A DNA stretch of 64,000 nt from NCBI GenBank assembly GCA_035582835.1, contig JAYKAV010000422.1, positions 1,384,754 through 1,448,753 of the forward strand, in the 5' to 3' direction. This DNA comes from Phoebastria nigripes. Taxonomy: Eukaryota; Chordata; Aves; Procellariiformes; Diomedeidae. Positions 35,701-50,019 of the stretch are shown piece after piece. Each line of letters starts with the position of its first letter. The first letter of the stretch is position 1. Below the pieces are notes generated by a model. That model worked only from the letters and a program-made list of their open reading frames with translations, was not told the DNA's origin and searched no databases. The translations under genes and the position numbers were made by a program.

Positions 35701-37803
35701 AAAGAGCTGTAACATCTTTCAGTGAGTTATTGAATCCTTTTTGAACCCTGATATATGCTCAGTACAAGGTTTATTAAATATGAGGGGTATAGGCATACGC
35801 ATTAGCAAAGTCTAGCCAGCTAAATTGTTCAGACAAAATAAGCAGGCAATCTTCTACCTTGCAAATCAATCCGTCTGCCACAATAAAGTGCTCCAAGCCT
35901 GCTGATGCTGGACCCACCTCCTTTTTCTGCAAAGATATGTCCACAGCCACAAAAAAAGTATGGTTCAGGCTTTCCTTACCGTTTTTTCCTTTTTTTGTTT
36001 TTTTAATAAAGCTGCTGGACACCACAGCAGGGATTCTCTTTTCTTTTCCTAATAATGTAGGGTGAATGCCATACAACCAGCCACTAAGTAGAGAGAGGAG
36101 GACTCACGAATGTTACCCAGGGTTTTACTGAAGCGTGACACAGAAGTAGGATCTGCCCCGTCTTCCTGTCTTAGAAAACAAATTAACACTGGAGTATTTG
36201 TGGATTTTGTCTCCTGGTTACTTGTTCGCCACCATTCATCATTTAGACTCAGTGTTTATGTATATTTAAAGCAACCAACATAAATTAACAACAAAGCTTG
36301 AGGGTGTTAAATAACCTCCAGTAAAACTCCTTCCCCTCGTTGGAGTCATTTCTCAAAATGAAAATACCTGAGTAAACATCTTGGTCTAACACTATGCCCA
36401 GAAGATAACAAAGTGGGGACTGAGCGACTTTCACCCTCCGAACTTTACCACCCGAAGGAAAAGGGAGCCTCTCCGTTGCTTCTGGAAGGATAAATGGAAA
36501 TGCATTTTGGGGACCAAACAAAGTGGCTCTCTCAGTCTTACAAAAAGGTGGCAGACAGACACCCCAGCAGCAAGTCTGTCACTCTTCACTAAATTCCCAT
36601 CACATAAAGCCAAGGAAGAAAACAGGTATGTTCTGGAGATCTCCGGGCCCTGAATTGAACACAAACCAGCAGCCGCTTCTAGCAGCGATCAGGAGCCAAT
36701 AAATGTTTTCCAGGAAGCAGTAATTATAATAATTCTATAGCTGGGTATGCCCAAATCTATTCCACGCACNTCGGAAACATCTCTGTTTGCGGTCTATGGG
36801 CGCGCTTCTTTCTGTGCAGCGGTGATGCTGCAGATTCCCAGCGGGGAGTCTGAATAATCTTGCTTCCNAGCGATACAGCGATAGTAGTGTTGGTAAAAGT
36901 CCAGATAAAAGATAATGTGCAAGACAGGGAATTTCATTTCGTATTAGGAGCTGGGCAGGCAGTAGATCAAAGTTTCTTTTGGGCTGGGGCAGAAGCGGAG
37001 CACAGCGTATAGGCAGGTGTCCCATCAGTGTGGCTGTGGTTAACACCGAGAGGGGTAAGCCTGGGAGCCCTAGCCACATTTAAACAAAAGTTATTTATGC
37101 AGCTATCCAGTGATCTGGGTATCTAGGTCTCACTGGTGTTTTTCTTCTACCCAAGCCTTTCCCCTTTTCACCCTCTGTAGTTCTCTGTAGCCAAATTCCT
37201 GCCTTGAGAGTCCTCTGGAAAGGAAGTCTCCTGCCCCAAAGCTCTGATGTGGAAACCATGAAAGTTGGTTAAGAAATTTTAATGATCCCATGTTGCAAGT
37301 TCCTGAGCACTTAGTCATGAGGAAGTGAGAAGAGGTAGGAAAGATACAGAGAGTCATGTTCCTGCCCAAAAGTGACTGTCTGGGTTTGGGTGTCTCAGTG
37401 TTTGGTTCTCTGATCCCCTCCTGACAGCTGGGTTTTGGAAAATGCTTAGCACTGACCTTCTGAAAATCAAATCCCAGTGAAGTCTTTCAAGATGAGCAGC
37501 CAAAACCCAGAAGCATCGCTGTGGCAAAAGTTGTATACAGAGATTAGGAACTATTGGATGCCAAATAGGTAAAGGAAAGTTGCCCAATATTTTTTTAGGA
37601 TATACAAAGGAACTATTTCTTTTCCCTGAAACTGGTGTTGTTTCCAGCCCTTCAAAACTAGAGAACACTTGCCCTAGATGTATTTGGTGCATCATGCTAT
37701 TTTAGGCAATAATTTGTGATGCAAAATTCATAATTCATCCGTCTACATCATTCCTTTGCTTTAATCCTACATCCAGCAGTTTCTTTTGAAATAACTACAA
37801 AAT

Positions 37804-37839
37804 GTACAAAATATACAAAATATACAAAATATACAAAAA
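37804..37839. repeat. 9-bp tandem repeat, ATACAAAAT unit, four copies
   Basis: Four tandem units (GTACAAAAT, ATACAAAAT twice, ATACAAAAA) are flanked on both sides by AATAACTACA. It looks like a short local expansion by replication slippage. Confidence 0.85.
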
Positions 37840-40800
37840 TAACTACAGTCACCGCAGATGAAGGTAAGCTCTAACTTTTATCTAAAACTCTCTGGCTATA
37901 TTTATCAGGCAACTGCTTGTGTTTTCAGAGAGGTGACCCAGTCCTGCTCTTGCCAAGAATTCCAGCTGCTCCATGGGCTCCCAAGCCCCTACTTCGCCTG
38001 TGCACAGCACCCAGGATGGCATCCTTGGTGCTCCCCTGCATCCCCGAGGAGGCTCCACCTCACTAAAGGGCTCCCCTAGCACAGTGGGCTTGTTTTCTGC
38101 AGAGGATGCTAAACATTTCTACCTGGGATGNAGGAGGGAGGATGCTCTGGACCACAACAGCTCCTCCACGTGTAGCTGTAGCTCTCAGGAGAGCATCAGG
38201 AAACAAAGTCAGAGGTGTGTTCCCTTGCCCTAGAGGTGCGGGCTGTTTGGCGTGTCTCCTACACGCTGCTGTAGAGCCGCCGTTCAGGCTCTCTGAACGT
38301 GGTTTTCACTCCCCCCAGTGCAGCTGGTGAGCAAGCAGGCCATAGGAAAGCACGCTGATACGCAAGGAAAACTTACCTGATGGTGGGAGATTACGGTACC
38401 CAGGTGAAAATGAATCATTCCTTTCCTCTCAGCAAGATAAAGCAGAACACACTGTGAATACGGGCTGTCTGAAGTGCTGTTCTGGATTTGCAATAGGAAG
38501 GAGAGCCAGCAAGATTTCCAGCTGTATCCACCCCCAAAAATCTGGCAAATTTTAAAATAGTGAATTGCTGGGATACCCCGACCCAAGACCTCAGTCACTA
38601 AAATTTGTCCTGCTAATTGCCACTGCTTATAAATTAAATATGTTACGGATTCTTTCCATTCTCACCTTTACTTTGGACTTTGCTCCCCTTGGCATAGTGC
38701 GGTCACTCAGACAGTAATGTTTGGCCTAATGTTTGACAGGACTGGTGGCTCCTCAGCCTTTTCGGTGGTGCTGACTGCCTCTCCACGCCGACCGTCCGGG
38801 GGCACCCATGTTCAGAGCTTCCCCTTGCATCGTAGCTCTCTCCTAAGGTAATTCTGAGAGAGAAGATAACCCCTCCAACAGAAGACTCTTACTGTATTTG
38901 CCCTAATGGTTCATTTTCCCTGTACACAGCTAGCTACGGCTTTCATTGTTTCGTAAAGCTGCTCACTTCTGTTTGGGGCACTTGGGACATACCACAGAGC
39001 AATAATGCTGTAACATAAATATGTGCTTTCAGCATTTTTAGAGATGGGCAGTGAGACAGGCAGAATTACTGTCTGTTTTTGCCGAAGGAAGACTCCACGT
39101 GTACGCATGCGTGTGCACACACTGGATACATCCTGGGAGAAAAGACTCCTATCTGGAAAGACATTTCTTCTGTCACATTTACAGGGAAAGAAAAAAAAGG
39201 AAGCAAATTCTTCTTCCCCTTGACTAAAGAAAAAAGATGTTATCTGTTAGTTTATCTATCTGCAATAGTTAATCAAGGGCTTTCATGGGTTTTTTTGGCA
39301 GCTCCGCAATACAAGGGGAAGGAAAGATTCAATATATATTCAAAAGGACAGTTAATCTTGAAATGCTTTATTGTGCATTTCAAGGAGCAAGCCTTCAATT
39401 TGAGGGGCTTGACAGGATTTGTCTCCCTCAATTTTAAAAGCTAATTTTGGTGCTAACAAGTAAATGTCATTTTCATGGCTGTTTGTACTTCTATCTATCT
39501 CACACATTAGATATAGACAAATATAATTAATGTGTTTATTTACTTCAGGCACAGTCCTGATGGACTGCTATCCATCCCAGAGCACAGCGGTCATGGCAGA
39601 GGTGCGTGGCTCTGGGTCAGGGCACCAGGCAGCATGGGACCAGCTCCTCCAGCAAATGTCTTTGCCAAGGTTTGCTGGGCTTGCTCATGAGCTGCCTGGG
39701 CAGGATTGTGCCCCAGGGTGGAAGAGGCAGGATGCAGCCATCCCTGCAGGGAAGCCGTGCGTGCAGGGGTGGAGGGACCCTGCCTGGACATGGGCTCATC
39801 CCTGCCGGCAGTGGAGAGGTTAAGTGGCAGAACAAGCGCGGGAGCTGCAATCTCAGCAGGACAAGGGCTTATTGTTACTGTTCATTTTAAAATATTGCCC
39901 TATTGTTTGGGTACTTTATTTCTTCGGTGATTCAGCCGCGAGTGGGAAAGGTGCCGTGACCCATTGAATGGCTTATCCATCACGCCTACTGGTCTCGCCG
40001 TCCGGGGAGGGCAGGGTCCACCAAACCTTGGCTGCTGGCCCCACTTGTGTTTCCACCACTCAGCCCCTCAGCTTCTCAGGTGTAATCCAGCACCGTGGTA
40101 CTGCCTGAAAGAGAGGAACGAGACCACAATGATGTCAGCTCCCATCCACGTAGCGGGCATGCACGCACTTGCTAGGACTGTCCCTGGGATGAGTTGCTTC
40201 CTGCGTTAGAAGCAGGCTGGTCACTGCAGCGGGTCTGGGGAAGGGCACGCCGAGCTGAAAGGGCAGTTGGCGGGGACCAGCTCAAGCCTTTGCCAAAAGG
40301 CAACTTCTCTGCCTCCCCTGGCGAGAAGGACGATTCATCCTTTACATCCTCGAGCAGCAAAATCCCCTGCTCCTCCTGACATAGTTTTCTCCCATCTTCT
40401 TCCAGACCGTGCTGTTGCCCATGGACGAAACCAACCATGCAGCCGTCCCTAGAAGGTGAATTTTGGCTGAGCTGAATCTGCAGCACCGATGAGCAACAAA
40501 TGCCATGTTATTAGCTGCACTGGGAAAAAACAGCAGAGGTTTCCCAAATACCCTTGCTGCTTATGTTGCAGCATAAGATCCAGTAATTCCCCTCTGCTGG
40601 GGATTTGGAAAGCTGTGCACCTTGCCAAAGTCAGCTCATGCCCTGCAGGATGAGGCCCCAGACTGCATATAAATCAGTTACAGGTGCTTGAATTAAGAGA
40701 ATTAATTAATAAGACCTTCCCATCCCCTGGAGGTTCAGACCACAATGAGGCAGGTAGGGTACAGGCCAACACGAAACACTATTAATCCTGCATTTGTCCC

Positions 40801-43800
40801 AAGTGTGACGGGCTGCTGGGAGCTATTCTTCGTGCTCATACCAGGGGGAATCGCCGGGACAGAACAGACCTTATTCTCTCTGTTTGCAGGGAACAGCTCA
40901 TGCAAGACATTAAATTTCCCGATGGCATCACTAAATCCCAGGATTCTCCTCATGAGTTATTCAGCACCTGTCACTCTGGTCTTGCACACCTGTTTTATCA
41001 TCCTCACATCCACCTCTGTCTTTCAGAGATGAATATTTATTGTCTTCATTGCAACAGTAGAATCAAATCCTCTGTTTCTTTACTAATGCAGTTCCTTTCT
41101 TGAAGATAAGCATACCTATCTCCCAAAAAGATTAACTTCTGTTTTTCATTCCAGAATATTTCAGGAGTTAGTTACAGCCTGGCTCAAATCCTCACCACAG
41201 CAGTAAGCGACNCAACATTTAACGTCTTCAGCTGGGATGTGGGCATCCGAATACATCCTAGACCAAACGATACCCAGTGCTGCGCTTCTGGCTTGTGTTA
41301 GAAAATGCCGCCGTAGGGTCATGGGTTACCTTTGCATTTACCGTTCAGGGTGTGCTGGAAGAAGACACGGTGCATTACCAAACTGGCTGGGAGACAGGGA
41401 CNGTTGCCCACAGGAGCCTGCATCAGCAGGTGTCAGAAGCTGGGAAAGTGTAAAGAAGGCTGATGGAAATGGGCCTTCACTAACATGTTCAAGAGCCTGG
41501 AAAATGCCTTTTTAATGCGCTAATGTGTCAGCAAGAGAATTACGAGTCCATTAACAAATGGGGAGCACCTATGAGTTCGCATCACATCTCACCGTACCGT
41601 AATTTTTTTCTTTTCCAATACGTGGTATAAAATCATGCTCCAACAGCATCTTGGGTGCCCTGATATGCCATTAGAAAGACAAGATGGTCTCAGCAGCACT
41701 AAGGTACTAATTTCCATCAGGAACTTGGCCAACCAGGCAGTTACAGACATGCCTTCCCTCCCTTTACAACATGTGAAGTGCAGCTTCGGCCCCATCCAGC
41801 AATGCTGGGGCCCAAAGGAGCAACCTTTGGGCTCCTGGACCTGGCACGGGGTGCGCAGGGCTCACACACCGTGGGGATGCTGATGGCAGCAGGAACTGCT
41901 TGCTCCCTCCAGGATGACTTTCCTAGACAGCAGCCCCACTCAGCAGCACGAGCGGGGAGCCATCGGTGCCTGGGGATGGCTCCCACAAGGCAAAGCCACT
42001 TTTTTTGGCTTTCATGGAGGAATTAGGGCACTGGGCAGACGGTGCAAAGCCACTCAAACCGCCTCCTCCAGAGCACACCATGCTGAATTATCCGTCAATG
42101 CCTCTGCTCGGGGGGGGATCAGTTTTAAAAGGCCCTGCAGTGCTGCTGTACCGGTACCCCACTCAGTCCCTGCAAAACTCAGCATCAAGGGTCTATCAAG
42201 CCTCATCAAAATGGGAAAAGAAAGCGATTCCCCCGCTACACCTCCTGCCTGCTTGACAGGCTTGCTCCTCCTTGTATAAACCTCTGGGAAACTACAGTGT
42301 GGAAAGCACTAGAAAATTGCAGGCAGCAATTCCCTGCTGGCAAGGGCTCGCCTGGCACTGCAGGTGCTTGATGCCCATCCTGGGGTAGACGGGACACCTC
42401 GCAGGGCCATCGGGCGCGAGTTAGTGCTCAGGTCCAGGCTGACCACAGCGCCGCTGCCGGCTGTGTTTAATTTCTTTGCTCTGCATGAACAAAGTTACTA
42501 AATCCACAACACTTACTTTTTTTTCCAGCCGAGGTGATCTGAATGAATACTTGCCAGTCACTTGACTAATTAGCTTAATTCAGGAACCTGTCTTCAGAAG
42601 CCCATTGCTGAGAAGCCTCCTGAAGTCAGGGAATTTAAAAGTGACGGGTTTCATTAAAACCAAGCCAAACCAATGAAGGCAATTGCTGCTTGCTTTCCTT
42701 TTTCTTTTTCCCCACAAGCACGTTTCGATTCATGGCTGCAGCCAGTCCTTCATATGCAGCAAAAGTTGGGGGCTTGGACTGCTTTTTTCATCAAATCAGC
42801 TTGTCAGAAATATATTTGGNTGAAAATACCGCAATTCATTCTGTGTAAGTTACTGTTGATGGACTTGTAATGGGTACATTTTTACTGCTATATGGGCAGG
42901 CAGGATGGTTTTCCTCAGGCAATGTAAGTTTGGTGATGGAGGTTCTGGGCCAGAATTTCTGATCGGGGGAGAGTACCCAGACTGCTGCAATTTGGCTTCT
43001 TTTTAGGGGTGGAGGGGGTGGGAGGGGAAGCCACACAATTTCTAATAGAAAGTGAAAAATTAAAAAAAAAAAAAATCACATTTTCTTTCAGCTACAACTT
43101 TCTATGGCACTTTAAATCTTAGAACTAAAAATAAGCCCTGAAACACTAATTCTTTACAGAAGGAGAACTGTGACCCATGGCAGTCAAAAGCCATCTGAGC
43201 AGCAAGTTTCAGCCGGTTTAGCTTCTCAGTTTCCCTTCCCAAATCAATGATGCAGCTAAATTCACAGATTTTGTGTGCGTATTAATCTTCCTTCAGTGGC
43301 ATTTTCCGACAGGAAATTGTTCTGCTGCCCCTTTCCTGGCCAGCTCAGCATCACAGCAGTGCTCCTCTCCCTGCGCTGCTTCTTGCAGTGGATTCAAGGT
43401 GATGAAAACGCAGTGATGGGGCATACCTGTGCCAACGGGGCACCTCCACAAGGCATAATAGCCATCATTAAAAATAATAATAAAAAACTAAAATAAGGCC
43501 TTAGAAAGGCTGCTTTGTCTTGCACAATACTTTTTTTCTGGTTGCACGCTGTCCCGCACACACAGCTCAGCAATTTGGTGCTGTTGCCTGCTCTTAGGCT
43601 TTATCCTCACTTCATCTTTGTGCCTGAGCATGGCTGCAGGTGTACGGTATTTTTGATGGTGAGGTTGGCTGCTCATTCACGTTGCCCCAACCTCCTCTCT
43701 CCACGTCCCCTCCCGCGCAGCCCCGCTAACCTGCCAGGCTCCGTCAGGGTGCTCCCAGCTCTGATTTCCTCCATCCCCTCTCATCTCGATGCTGCCCGCT

Positions 43801-45083
43801 GGAGCATCCGACACTGCCAAGCTGTAAACGTGGTAGTTTCAGACTGGATTTCTGGGGAAATGGATCTGAGGCACTTGTACCCTGTGTGTGCGTGCNTGTG
43901 TTTGTGTGCATGCATCCACCTGTGAGCTGTCAGATTTGATGAGAAGTTGGAGGCTCGGAAATGCTAAGCTCTTGCAGGTTTTATGAAGATCACTGTGGAA
44001 GACTCAGTAAAGGTCTTCANTGAAGGAAAAGCTTGGGCTGAAAACAACCTTATCGGACGCTGAAGAAGCCATCCACAAACCAGTCCATTTTAATGCCTCA
44101 ACCTCAGTTTTCAATGGACCTTGAACTGTACTGGAAATGAGAGAACCAAGTGTGTGAGATGGATGTTTATGTGAAAGCCAGCTTGGCTGGGTTGCACTTC
44201 AACTGTTCGGGATAGATGAGATGGTGGATGGGTATATGGTATCACTGCACCCACCCTGGGCCGGGGACAGAAAGGGGAAACCCAGGGCTTTGAGAAAGGT
44301 CAGAGACTGACAGAGGGTATCGTGAGTCAAGCAGTATGTGCAGAGGGACCGGCACGGGTGAAAAACACGAAATAATCCTACTGGCGCTCTTTAAATGTCA
44401 TACTCCTGGCAGAGAAACCTTTCACATGTTTCCCTGCTCACATCTCCAAGCTTTTCAAATGCACCAGGCTTCAGCTGCTTGGGGGGGGAAGGGGGAAGCT
44501 GTGCCCTGGGAAAACCCTGTGAATGAGCCATTTTCCTCTGGGAAAGATGCAAGCAGTCGGCAGCTTTGCACAACGTACCGCGCCCGCATCCTCAGTGTTC
44601 TCATTTATGGAAAACTTATTTTTTCAAAGCCTAGCTAACTTACATTACTTTTCCTGACTTCTTCAAAAACCAGCCCAACACAACAAACTCTCTGCTAATT
44701 GGCAGGGAATGAAGTCCCGCAGGCTCAGCCTCCCACCTGCGCGTGGCCTGCTGGTGGGAGAGCAAAGGTCTCCGGGGTGCCTTCGCCCCTTGGGGCAGGT
44801 GGGTGGGAAGGGGATATTAAATCTGAGGCATCTCAAGAGAAACTGAGAGGATACAGACACACCTCGTAAAAAAACGCTGCCTCTTATTAAGCAAAAGACA
44901 ACCAGCCTCCCTCCCCCTCATGACAACCCAGAGGACTCCCAAGACATAATCAGCTTAGGCTGAACACCATGTTGCCTACAAGATTAAAATTAGACTCTCG
45001 AGGTTTCATCAAGGGAGAGTTTAACTGCTGTCCTCAATCAGGCTGCAAAATCCTCTAATGACAATTGAAATAAAGTCATTCAA

Positions 45084-45143
45084 GACACATCCTTAAGTGT
45101 CACAGGAAAGAAAGACACATCCTTAAGTGTCACAGGAAAGAAA
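45084..45143. repeat. Perfect 30-bp tandem duplication
   Basis: Two identical, directly adjacent 30-bp copies (45084-45113 and 45114-45143) begin GACACATCCTTAAGTGTCAC and end AGGAAAGAAA. Each unit contains the partly palindromic GACACATCCTTAAGTGTC. The copies show no difference, which points to a recent duplication, a polymorphism or an assembly artefact. Confidence 0.95.
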
Positions 45144-48100
45144 GCCTGCCCTTGGCTGTACCCCTTGGCAAAATTATCTTAGGTGTCTCTTTTCCCTCCC
45201 ACCCTCGACGTGTGCTGCTGTCTTGTAGCCATACTCTCCCCAGGATGAAACTCAAGGCCGGCATCCTGCTTGGCACAGGCAGCACCGGGTCCCCCAGCTT
45301 TGTGACTGTCCCATAGGTCACGTCTTACAGAAAACAGTCTATAAACAAGAGGTAAATAGGATGAGAGAGGGTTTGGGTAAGGCTCCCAACGTGAGGAGGC
45401 TTGTTTGGCTCTTCCAAGAGAGTATAAAACCACAACAGCTACTGATCTCCGCATAACACCTCCAGCGAGGTGGTTACGGTAAAGCTGAGAAATTCTCTGT
45501 TGAAAAAACACATCAGTTCAGAAAACTCTTCTATTTCCAATAGCAATCTCCCCACTTGGAGAAGAACGGCTAATGAAATGTTTCCTTTGCCCTACGTGTG
45601 TCCCCGCAAGCTAAGCATCATCAGACCAGCTCTGCTCTTCAGAGACCTTCAAGGCCTCCCAGCTAGAAGTGAAAATAAAATGTAAATATATGCTACTAAA
45701 CGAGTTTGAAACTGTCTCCAGTTCTTTTAACCTTGCCCTCATGTGGCTGCCGCAGGACAGCGCTCCCTGAATCAGCACTTTGAAATCACCTTGCTATAAA
45801 AATTCATGGCTCTTCCAACATCCATTTTACACCCAGTCGTGCCCTAACAAACTTGTGCTTTTAACACCACTCCCCTCTCAAGTTTCAGCCTGATTTAATA
45901 CAGAAAAGGGTTCCCTTTTCAATACTTTTACCTCTGCGTAAGTCCCAGACATGCGTGAAGCAGCTGGAGTGACGTTGAATAATCAGGCGGCATCTTGTTC
46001 AACCTCCTGAAGTAACCAGTGGTACCCAATCCAATTACACATCACACGGAAAAGTCATTACTTGCATCGCCTCCAAGCATGTAGTGAAAACCCAGGAAGA
46101 GGTAAAATGGCCTTTCTGCTCACGCAGGCCCTGATCCAGCCAGGTCCATGGGCACCCACCTAAATTTAGGTACCTGATTATCAAACTGAAATCAAGCCTC
46201 TTTTGCTGCATGGGTAAGTGCTTTTAATCAGGGAACTTGTGTAAGCCACGTGGATGCTTAATATTCAAATATAATTATCATCTAGTGAGGGAGGGAGCAC
46301 TGAGCGAGTCTCGTCCTGATTTAGCAAGCTCTGGGGAAAGCAATGACAGCTCAGCCAGCGGTAAGTGACAAAAACTCTGTCCTACGAATGTCTTCCAGAG
46401 CTTGCAGGGATTTTACCCTCAGCAGCATGCAGAGGTTGTGGGAAATCCTTTCCACTCGCAGCTCCTTGATGCTGCTGTGAGGGGAAGGGCTCTTCTCTTC
46501 TGTCAGATGCTTAGTATTCCAGGCTTGTTTCTGACAGCTAAGATATCCCGAGGTCAGTAAGGGCTAGATTTAAGGGCTAGATTTTTTTTTTTCTTTTTAA
46601 TTCTCAAGAAGAATGAAACAAGAAGCGGGTAAAATCTCACATTCATCTTATTACGCTCCTTAGATGAACAACTTTCACATGACAGTGAAGCTAATGGCAT
46701 TTACTTGTCAGTGCAGCAGCAGCAACAAAAGAGAGAAAGGGGGGGGATATGGCAGTACAAGAGTGTCCTGCTACTCCCAACATCTTCCATTGCTGGTTAT
46801 TGCTCAGGATTAACGGCTTGCACCGCTGTAGAGCTGGACGCATCAGAGCCACCTCTGACTACTGCAGTCCAATGCAATGACAAGCAATCAAAAAGCAGAC
46901 TGGCGTTCAGGGGCGTTTGATGCCCATGCCCCTCTCTCCCTGTCTCCCCCTGCTAGGAGGTGGTTTTGCTTCTCCTCCCTTTCATCCCTCCCTCTTTTAA
47001 GAGATGTTCAGCGGCCAGAGCCTGTGTGTTTGCAGCTGGTGGGCTACAGGGCTGCTGCAGGCACGCAGGGCTCCCTTGCAGCTCAGCTGTCTGCCAGAGA
47101 AGACAGGGATTTGTTCCGGGCAGTGGATCCCACCAGATTTCCATACAAGCCTTCACATTCCTGTACGCATTACCGGGGACTACTGATGGGAGGAGAAATG
47201 TCGGTAACAAGCGCCCTGGGCAACCAAAATGCAATCCTGGGTGGGGCATGAAGACATGAGAGGATTTCGCAAATAATCAGGATCTTGCATGGTCTTTTTG
47301 CAACTCAGAAGACAGTCATCACCTGCCTGCCTCTTTGCAAGAGAATGTTATTTTTCCCTGCAAGTTGTAAGGTTTAATAAAAGAGTTCTCCATACTGAAG
47401 AATGAATTGCTTCTGAAAAGCGGTAATGAAAGCCCAGAGAGTGCAAGCTCTTTCTCTGACATATAGCTTGCTTTTGTGCAGGATTACTTAGCATTGCGGC
47501 TCTTCTCCTTGTCCTTATAAGCAGGGCAAGCAGTTGACTTAAGAAGATACATATTTTTCTTGATTCAAGTTTTCTGGTAAAAGAATATATTCACTTCCAA
47601 AAGCAAAGTCATTTCAAAAACAGGAGCTAAAATTAGACTGATTATTTTTTTTTGTTCTCTCTCCCCTTTATGGCTTTTACAAGCAATTACCCACTTAATG
47701 TTTTGAAATTATACAAGAAACTTCAATAACTTCAATTTTTTTTCTGCTGCAGCTCCTTGAATGTGAAGCCTTAAAAGCTTTTCCGGAACACACAACAGCA
47801 TGAGCAAATGAATTTGCCATTTTCATTCTCATTTTTTTTTTAAATGAATGGGAAGCAGCGGGATACTTGTTCATCATTAAACATTTTTTTTTTTATTTCA
47901 TAATGGTGAAGTGAGCCTGTATGACAGCTCTAGAAACTGAAGGCAGGATTCTTGTTTGCACCATGGCCCTTCACGTTGCTGTGGGAGCGCTTTTAAAATA
48001 GCTGCATGGGCTATTACGCCAACACATCTCTCAAGCCTCTTCTTTCTTATGGCAGGGTGGGACACGTGGGGGGGTGACAAATTTAGCATGCCTGCTCACG

Positions 48101-50019
48101 TGACCGGCCCACGCGACACATAACCCATACAAAGAGCTGGACCATGCGAGGAGATGGGGCTCCTGTAATGCAGGGCTGCAGGAGGTGGTGAGCTAGAGCC
48201 CCATGGCAGTGCCACCGCATCCAGCTGGCCCCGGACTCCCCCGGTCAGGCTGCGTCCGCCCTGTGGAGTCCCAGGGCAGGAGAGAGGCCGCTGGGCTGTG
48301 TCGCCTACCTGCACGAGGCCAGAGGGGTGCAAGGAGAGAGCCAGCTGTAAGCATTTCACGCTCAAGAGCCCCACGCTGCCCGAGTGGTGTCGATGTGCCT
48401 CGGTGTAGTGCGGATGGGCACGAGGTGTTGGTAAAAACTGAGGGCTGGGTTGCCAGCTCTTCTCCCACCACCTCCCCTGGGCTCTTGGTGTGCAATTTGG
48501 GGCACTCAGCTCAGTGGGGGAGGCAAGTCTAACCTTTCCCTCAAGCTCAAGTTGTCCCCCGGAGGAGGGTTTTTGTTTGCTCCTTTCTGATTGTCACGCA
48601 GACGCCTACCTGCTAAGATCACGGCATCAGATTGCCACTGAGCTGGCAGCATTTGGCTCCTATCACTTGGGAGTGAAAGGTGTTTCTTTTGACAACGAGC
48701 AATACCCATCTGAAGCACCAGCTCTGCAGTCTGTAAATAAAAAGCAAAGGTTATGCACAGCCAAGCCATCCAGCTGGGTCAGGGAGATTAATAAAACAAC
48801 TCAGATTCTCTGTTCTGCTCTGAGTCTTGTCTTCATGCAGACAAGAGGCAGCATCAGCGTCTTGTAAAGAAACATGTTCCTACCTCCATCCCCCACACCC
48901 AGGACCCCTCCAAAATCCCCTCTGGCAGGCAGTGCCTTTGCTTCCACTCATTCCTGACCCCTGACTACCTTTGCTATAGTCTGATAAGGCTCCGGAGAAT
49001 AAAACATCTCAAACTCCCACATCTCACATTGCACATCCCTGTTCTCATTCAGACTGAATCTTCTCTCAGGCCACTGTCCACTGTAACTTCCTACTCCAGC
49101 GCTTAACTCAGATTCTCTTTTTTCCTTACTTCACCATCCATTACCACCTCCACCAACTTACGTCTCCTTGTTAGATCAAGGCATTCATGAAATACTGCGC
49201 ACAGCTTCAGGAAGGCGCCTTCCCTACGGCCTTCATGCTTGAATTCATACAACGTTCTCCTCATCCTCCTTTTCGTTGTACCTGCAGGACGTCATCTCTC
49301 TCCTCACCTGCTGTGAGGTCAGTCAGGATGTTTGCCCNGGAGCCGGCTGGATGGAGCAAAGGACTCCTCTCAGTTGAGGTCTTCTGCATCTGTCTAAACT
49401 GGAACCACCCTCTAGGTTTCTCACTAGCACAAGCTCTGATAAAAGCCCTTCACAGTCTTTTTCAGCTGGGTCTGAGTAGGAGAGGAACTCACACAAAAAA
49501 ACATCTGTCTTCAGCCTGTGCGGTGGGAGGGAAAGGGCTGGCGGGTTCTTCTAGATCTCGACCCAGCACTTTTGGAGTAAGAGATACTGAACTTAGCGAA
49601 ATACCTAGAAGAACATGAGGAGGGAGGGAATCCATCCTGCAAAGCCCAAACTTCCCCAGTACCAATCTGCCGCAGCCAGAAACACTCTCAATGGAGGAAA
49701 TGGAAATACAGGAACACAGTTACTCCAGCAAACACAGTAAAGGCAGCAGCCTTAAACTGACCATGAGCACATCAGTATGCTGTGATTTTGGATTTCACAA
49801 AGGGTCCTTCTCACAGGAAGGCTCATTTACCCATGGCAACGGAGATCTCGGGATGCATCTCATCCTTGTCACCACAAACAAACAAACAAGTAAATTAAAT
49901 CAGATGCAGATAAGAAAGGTTCCACCTTTCCCTCTCCTCTTTGTACCAAACGTTTCAGAATTGCTAGGATCCATAAAGAATAAAAGACAACTTCAGAAGA
50001 AAAACAATGTTCCAAGAAT

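Larger units (their letters stand above)
27866..50019. other. Intergenic interval between ELMO1 and AOAH
   Basis: About 22 kb separates the probable ELMO1 polyadenylation site from the AOAH first coding exon. I examined the reading frames on both strands and found no recognisable protein, no splice-supported exon series and no RNA gene. It holds the GC-rich block near AOAH, a MIR-like fragment (29060-29115), a long poly(T) run with a CT repeat (32.6-32.8 kb), a 9-bp tandem repeat (37.8 kb), a perfect 30-bp tandem duplication (45.1 kb) and a pyrimidine-rich stretch (about 48.9-49.2 kb). The human interval is several times longer, as I recall, which fits a compact avian genome. Confidence 0.65.

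Noticed and set aside
46877..47251. Overlapping open frames of about 100-124 codons
   Set aside because: They occur on both strands of the same stretch and show no family resemblance or splice context.
49187..49618. 143-codon plus-strand frame
   Set aside because: It is interrupted by an N, has no recognisable motif, and lies beside pyrimidine-rich low-complexity DNA.
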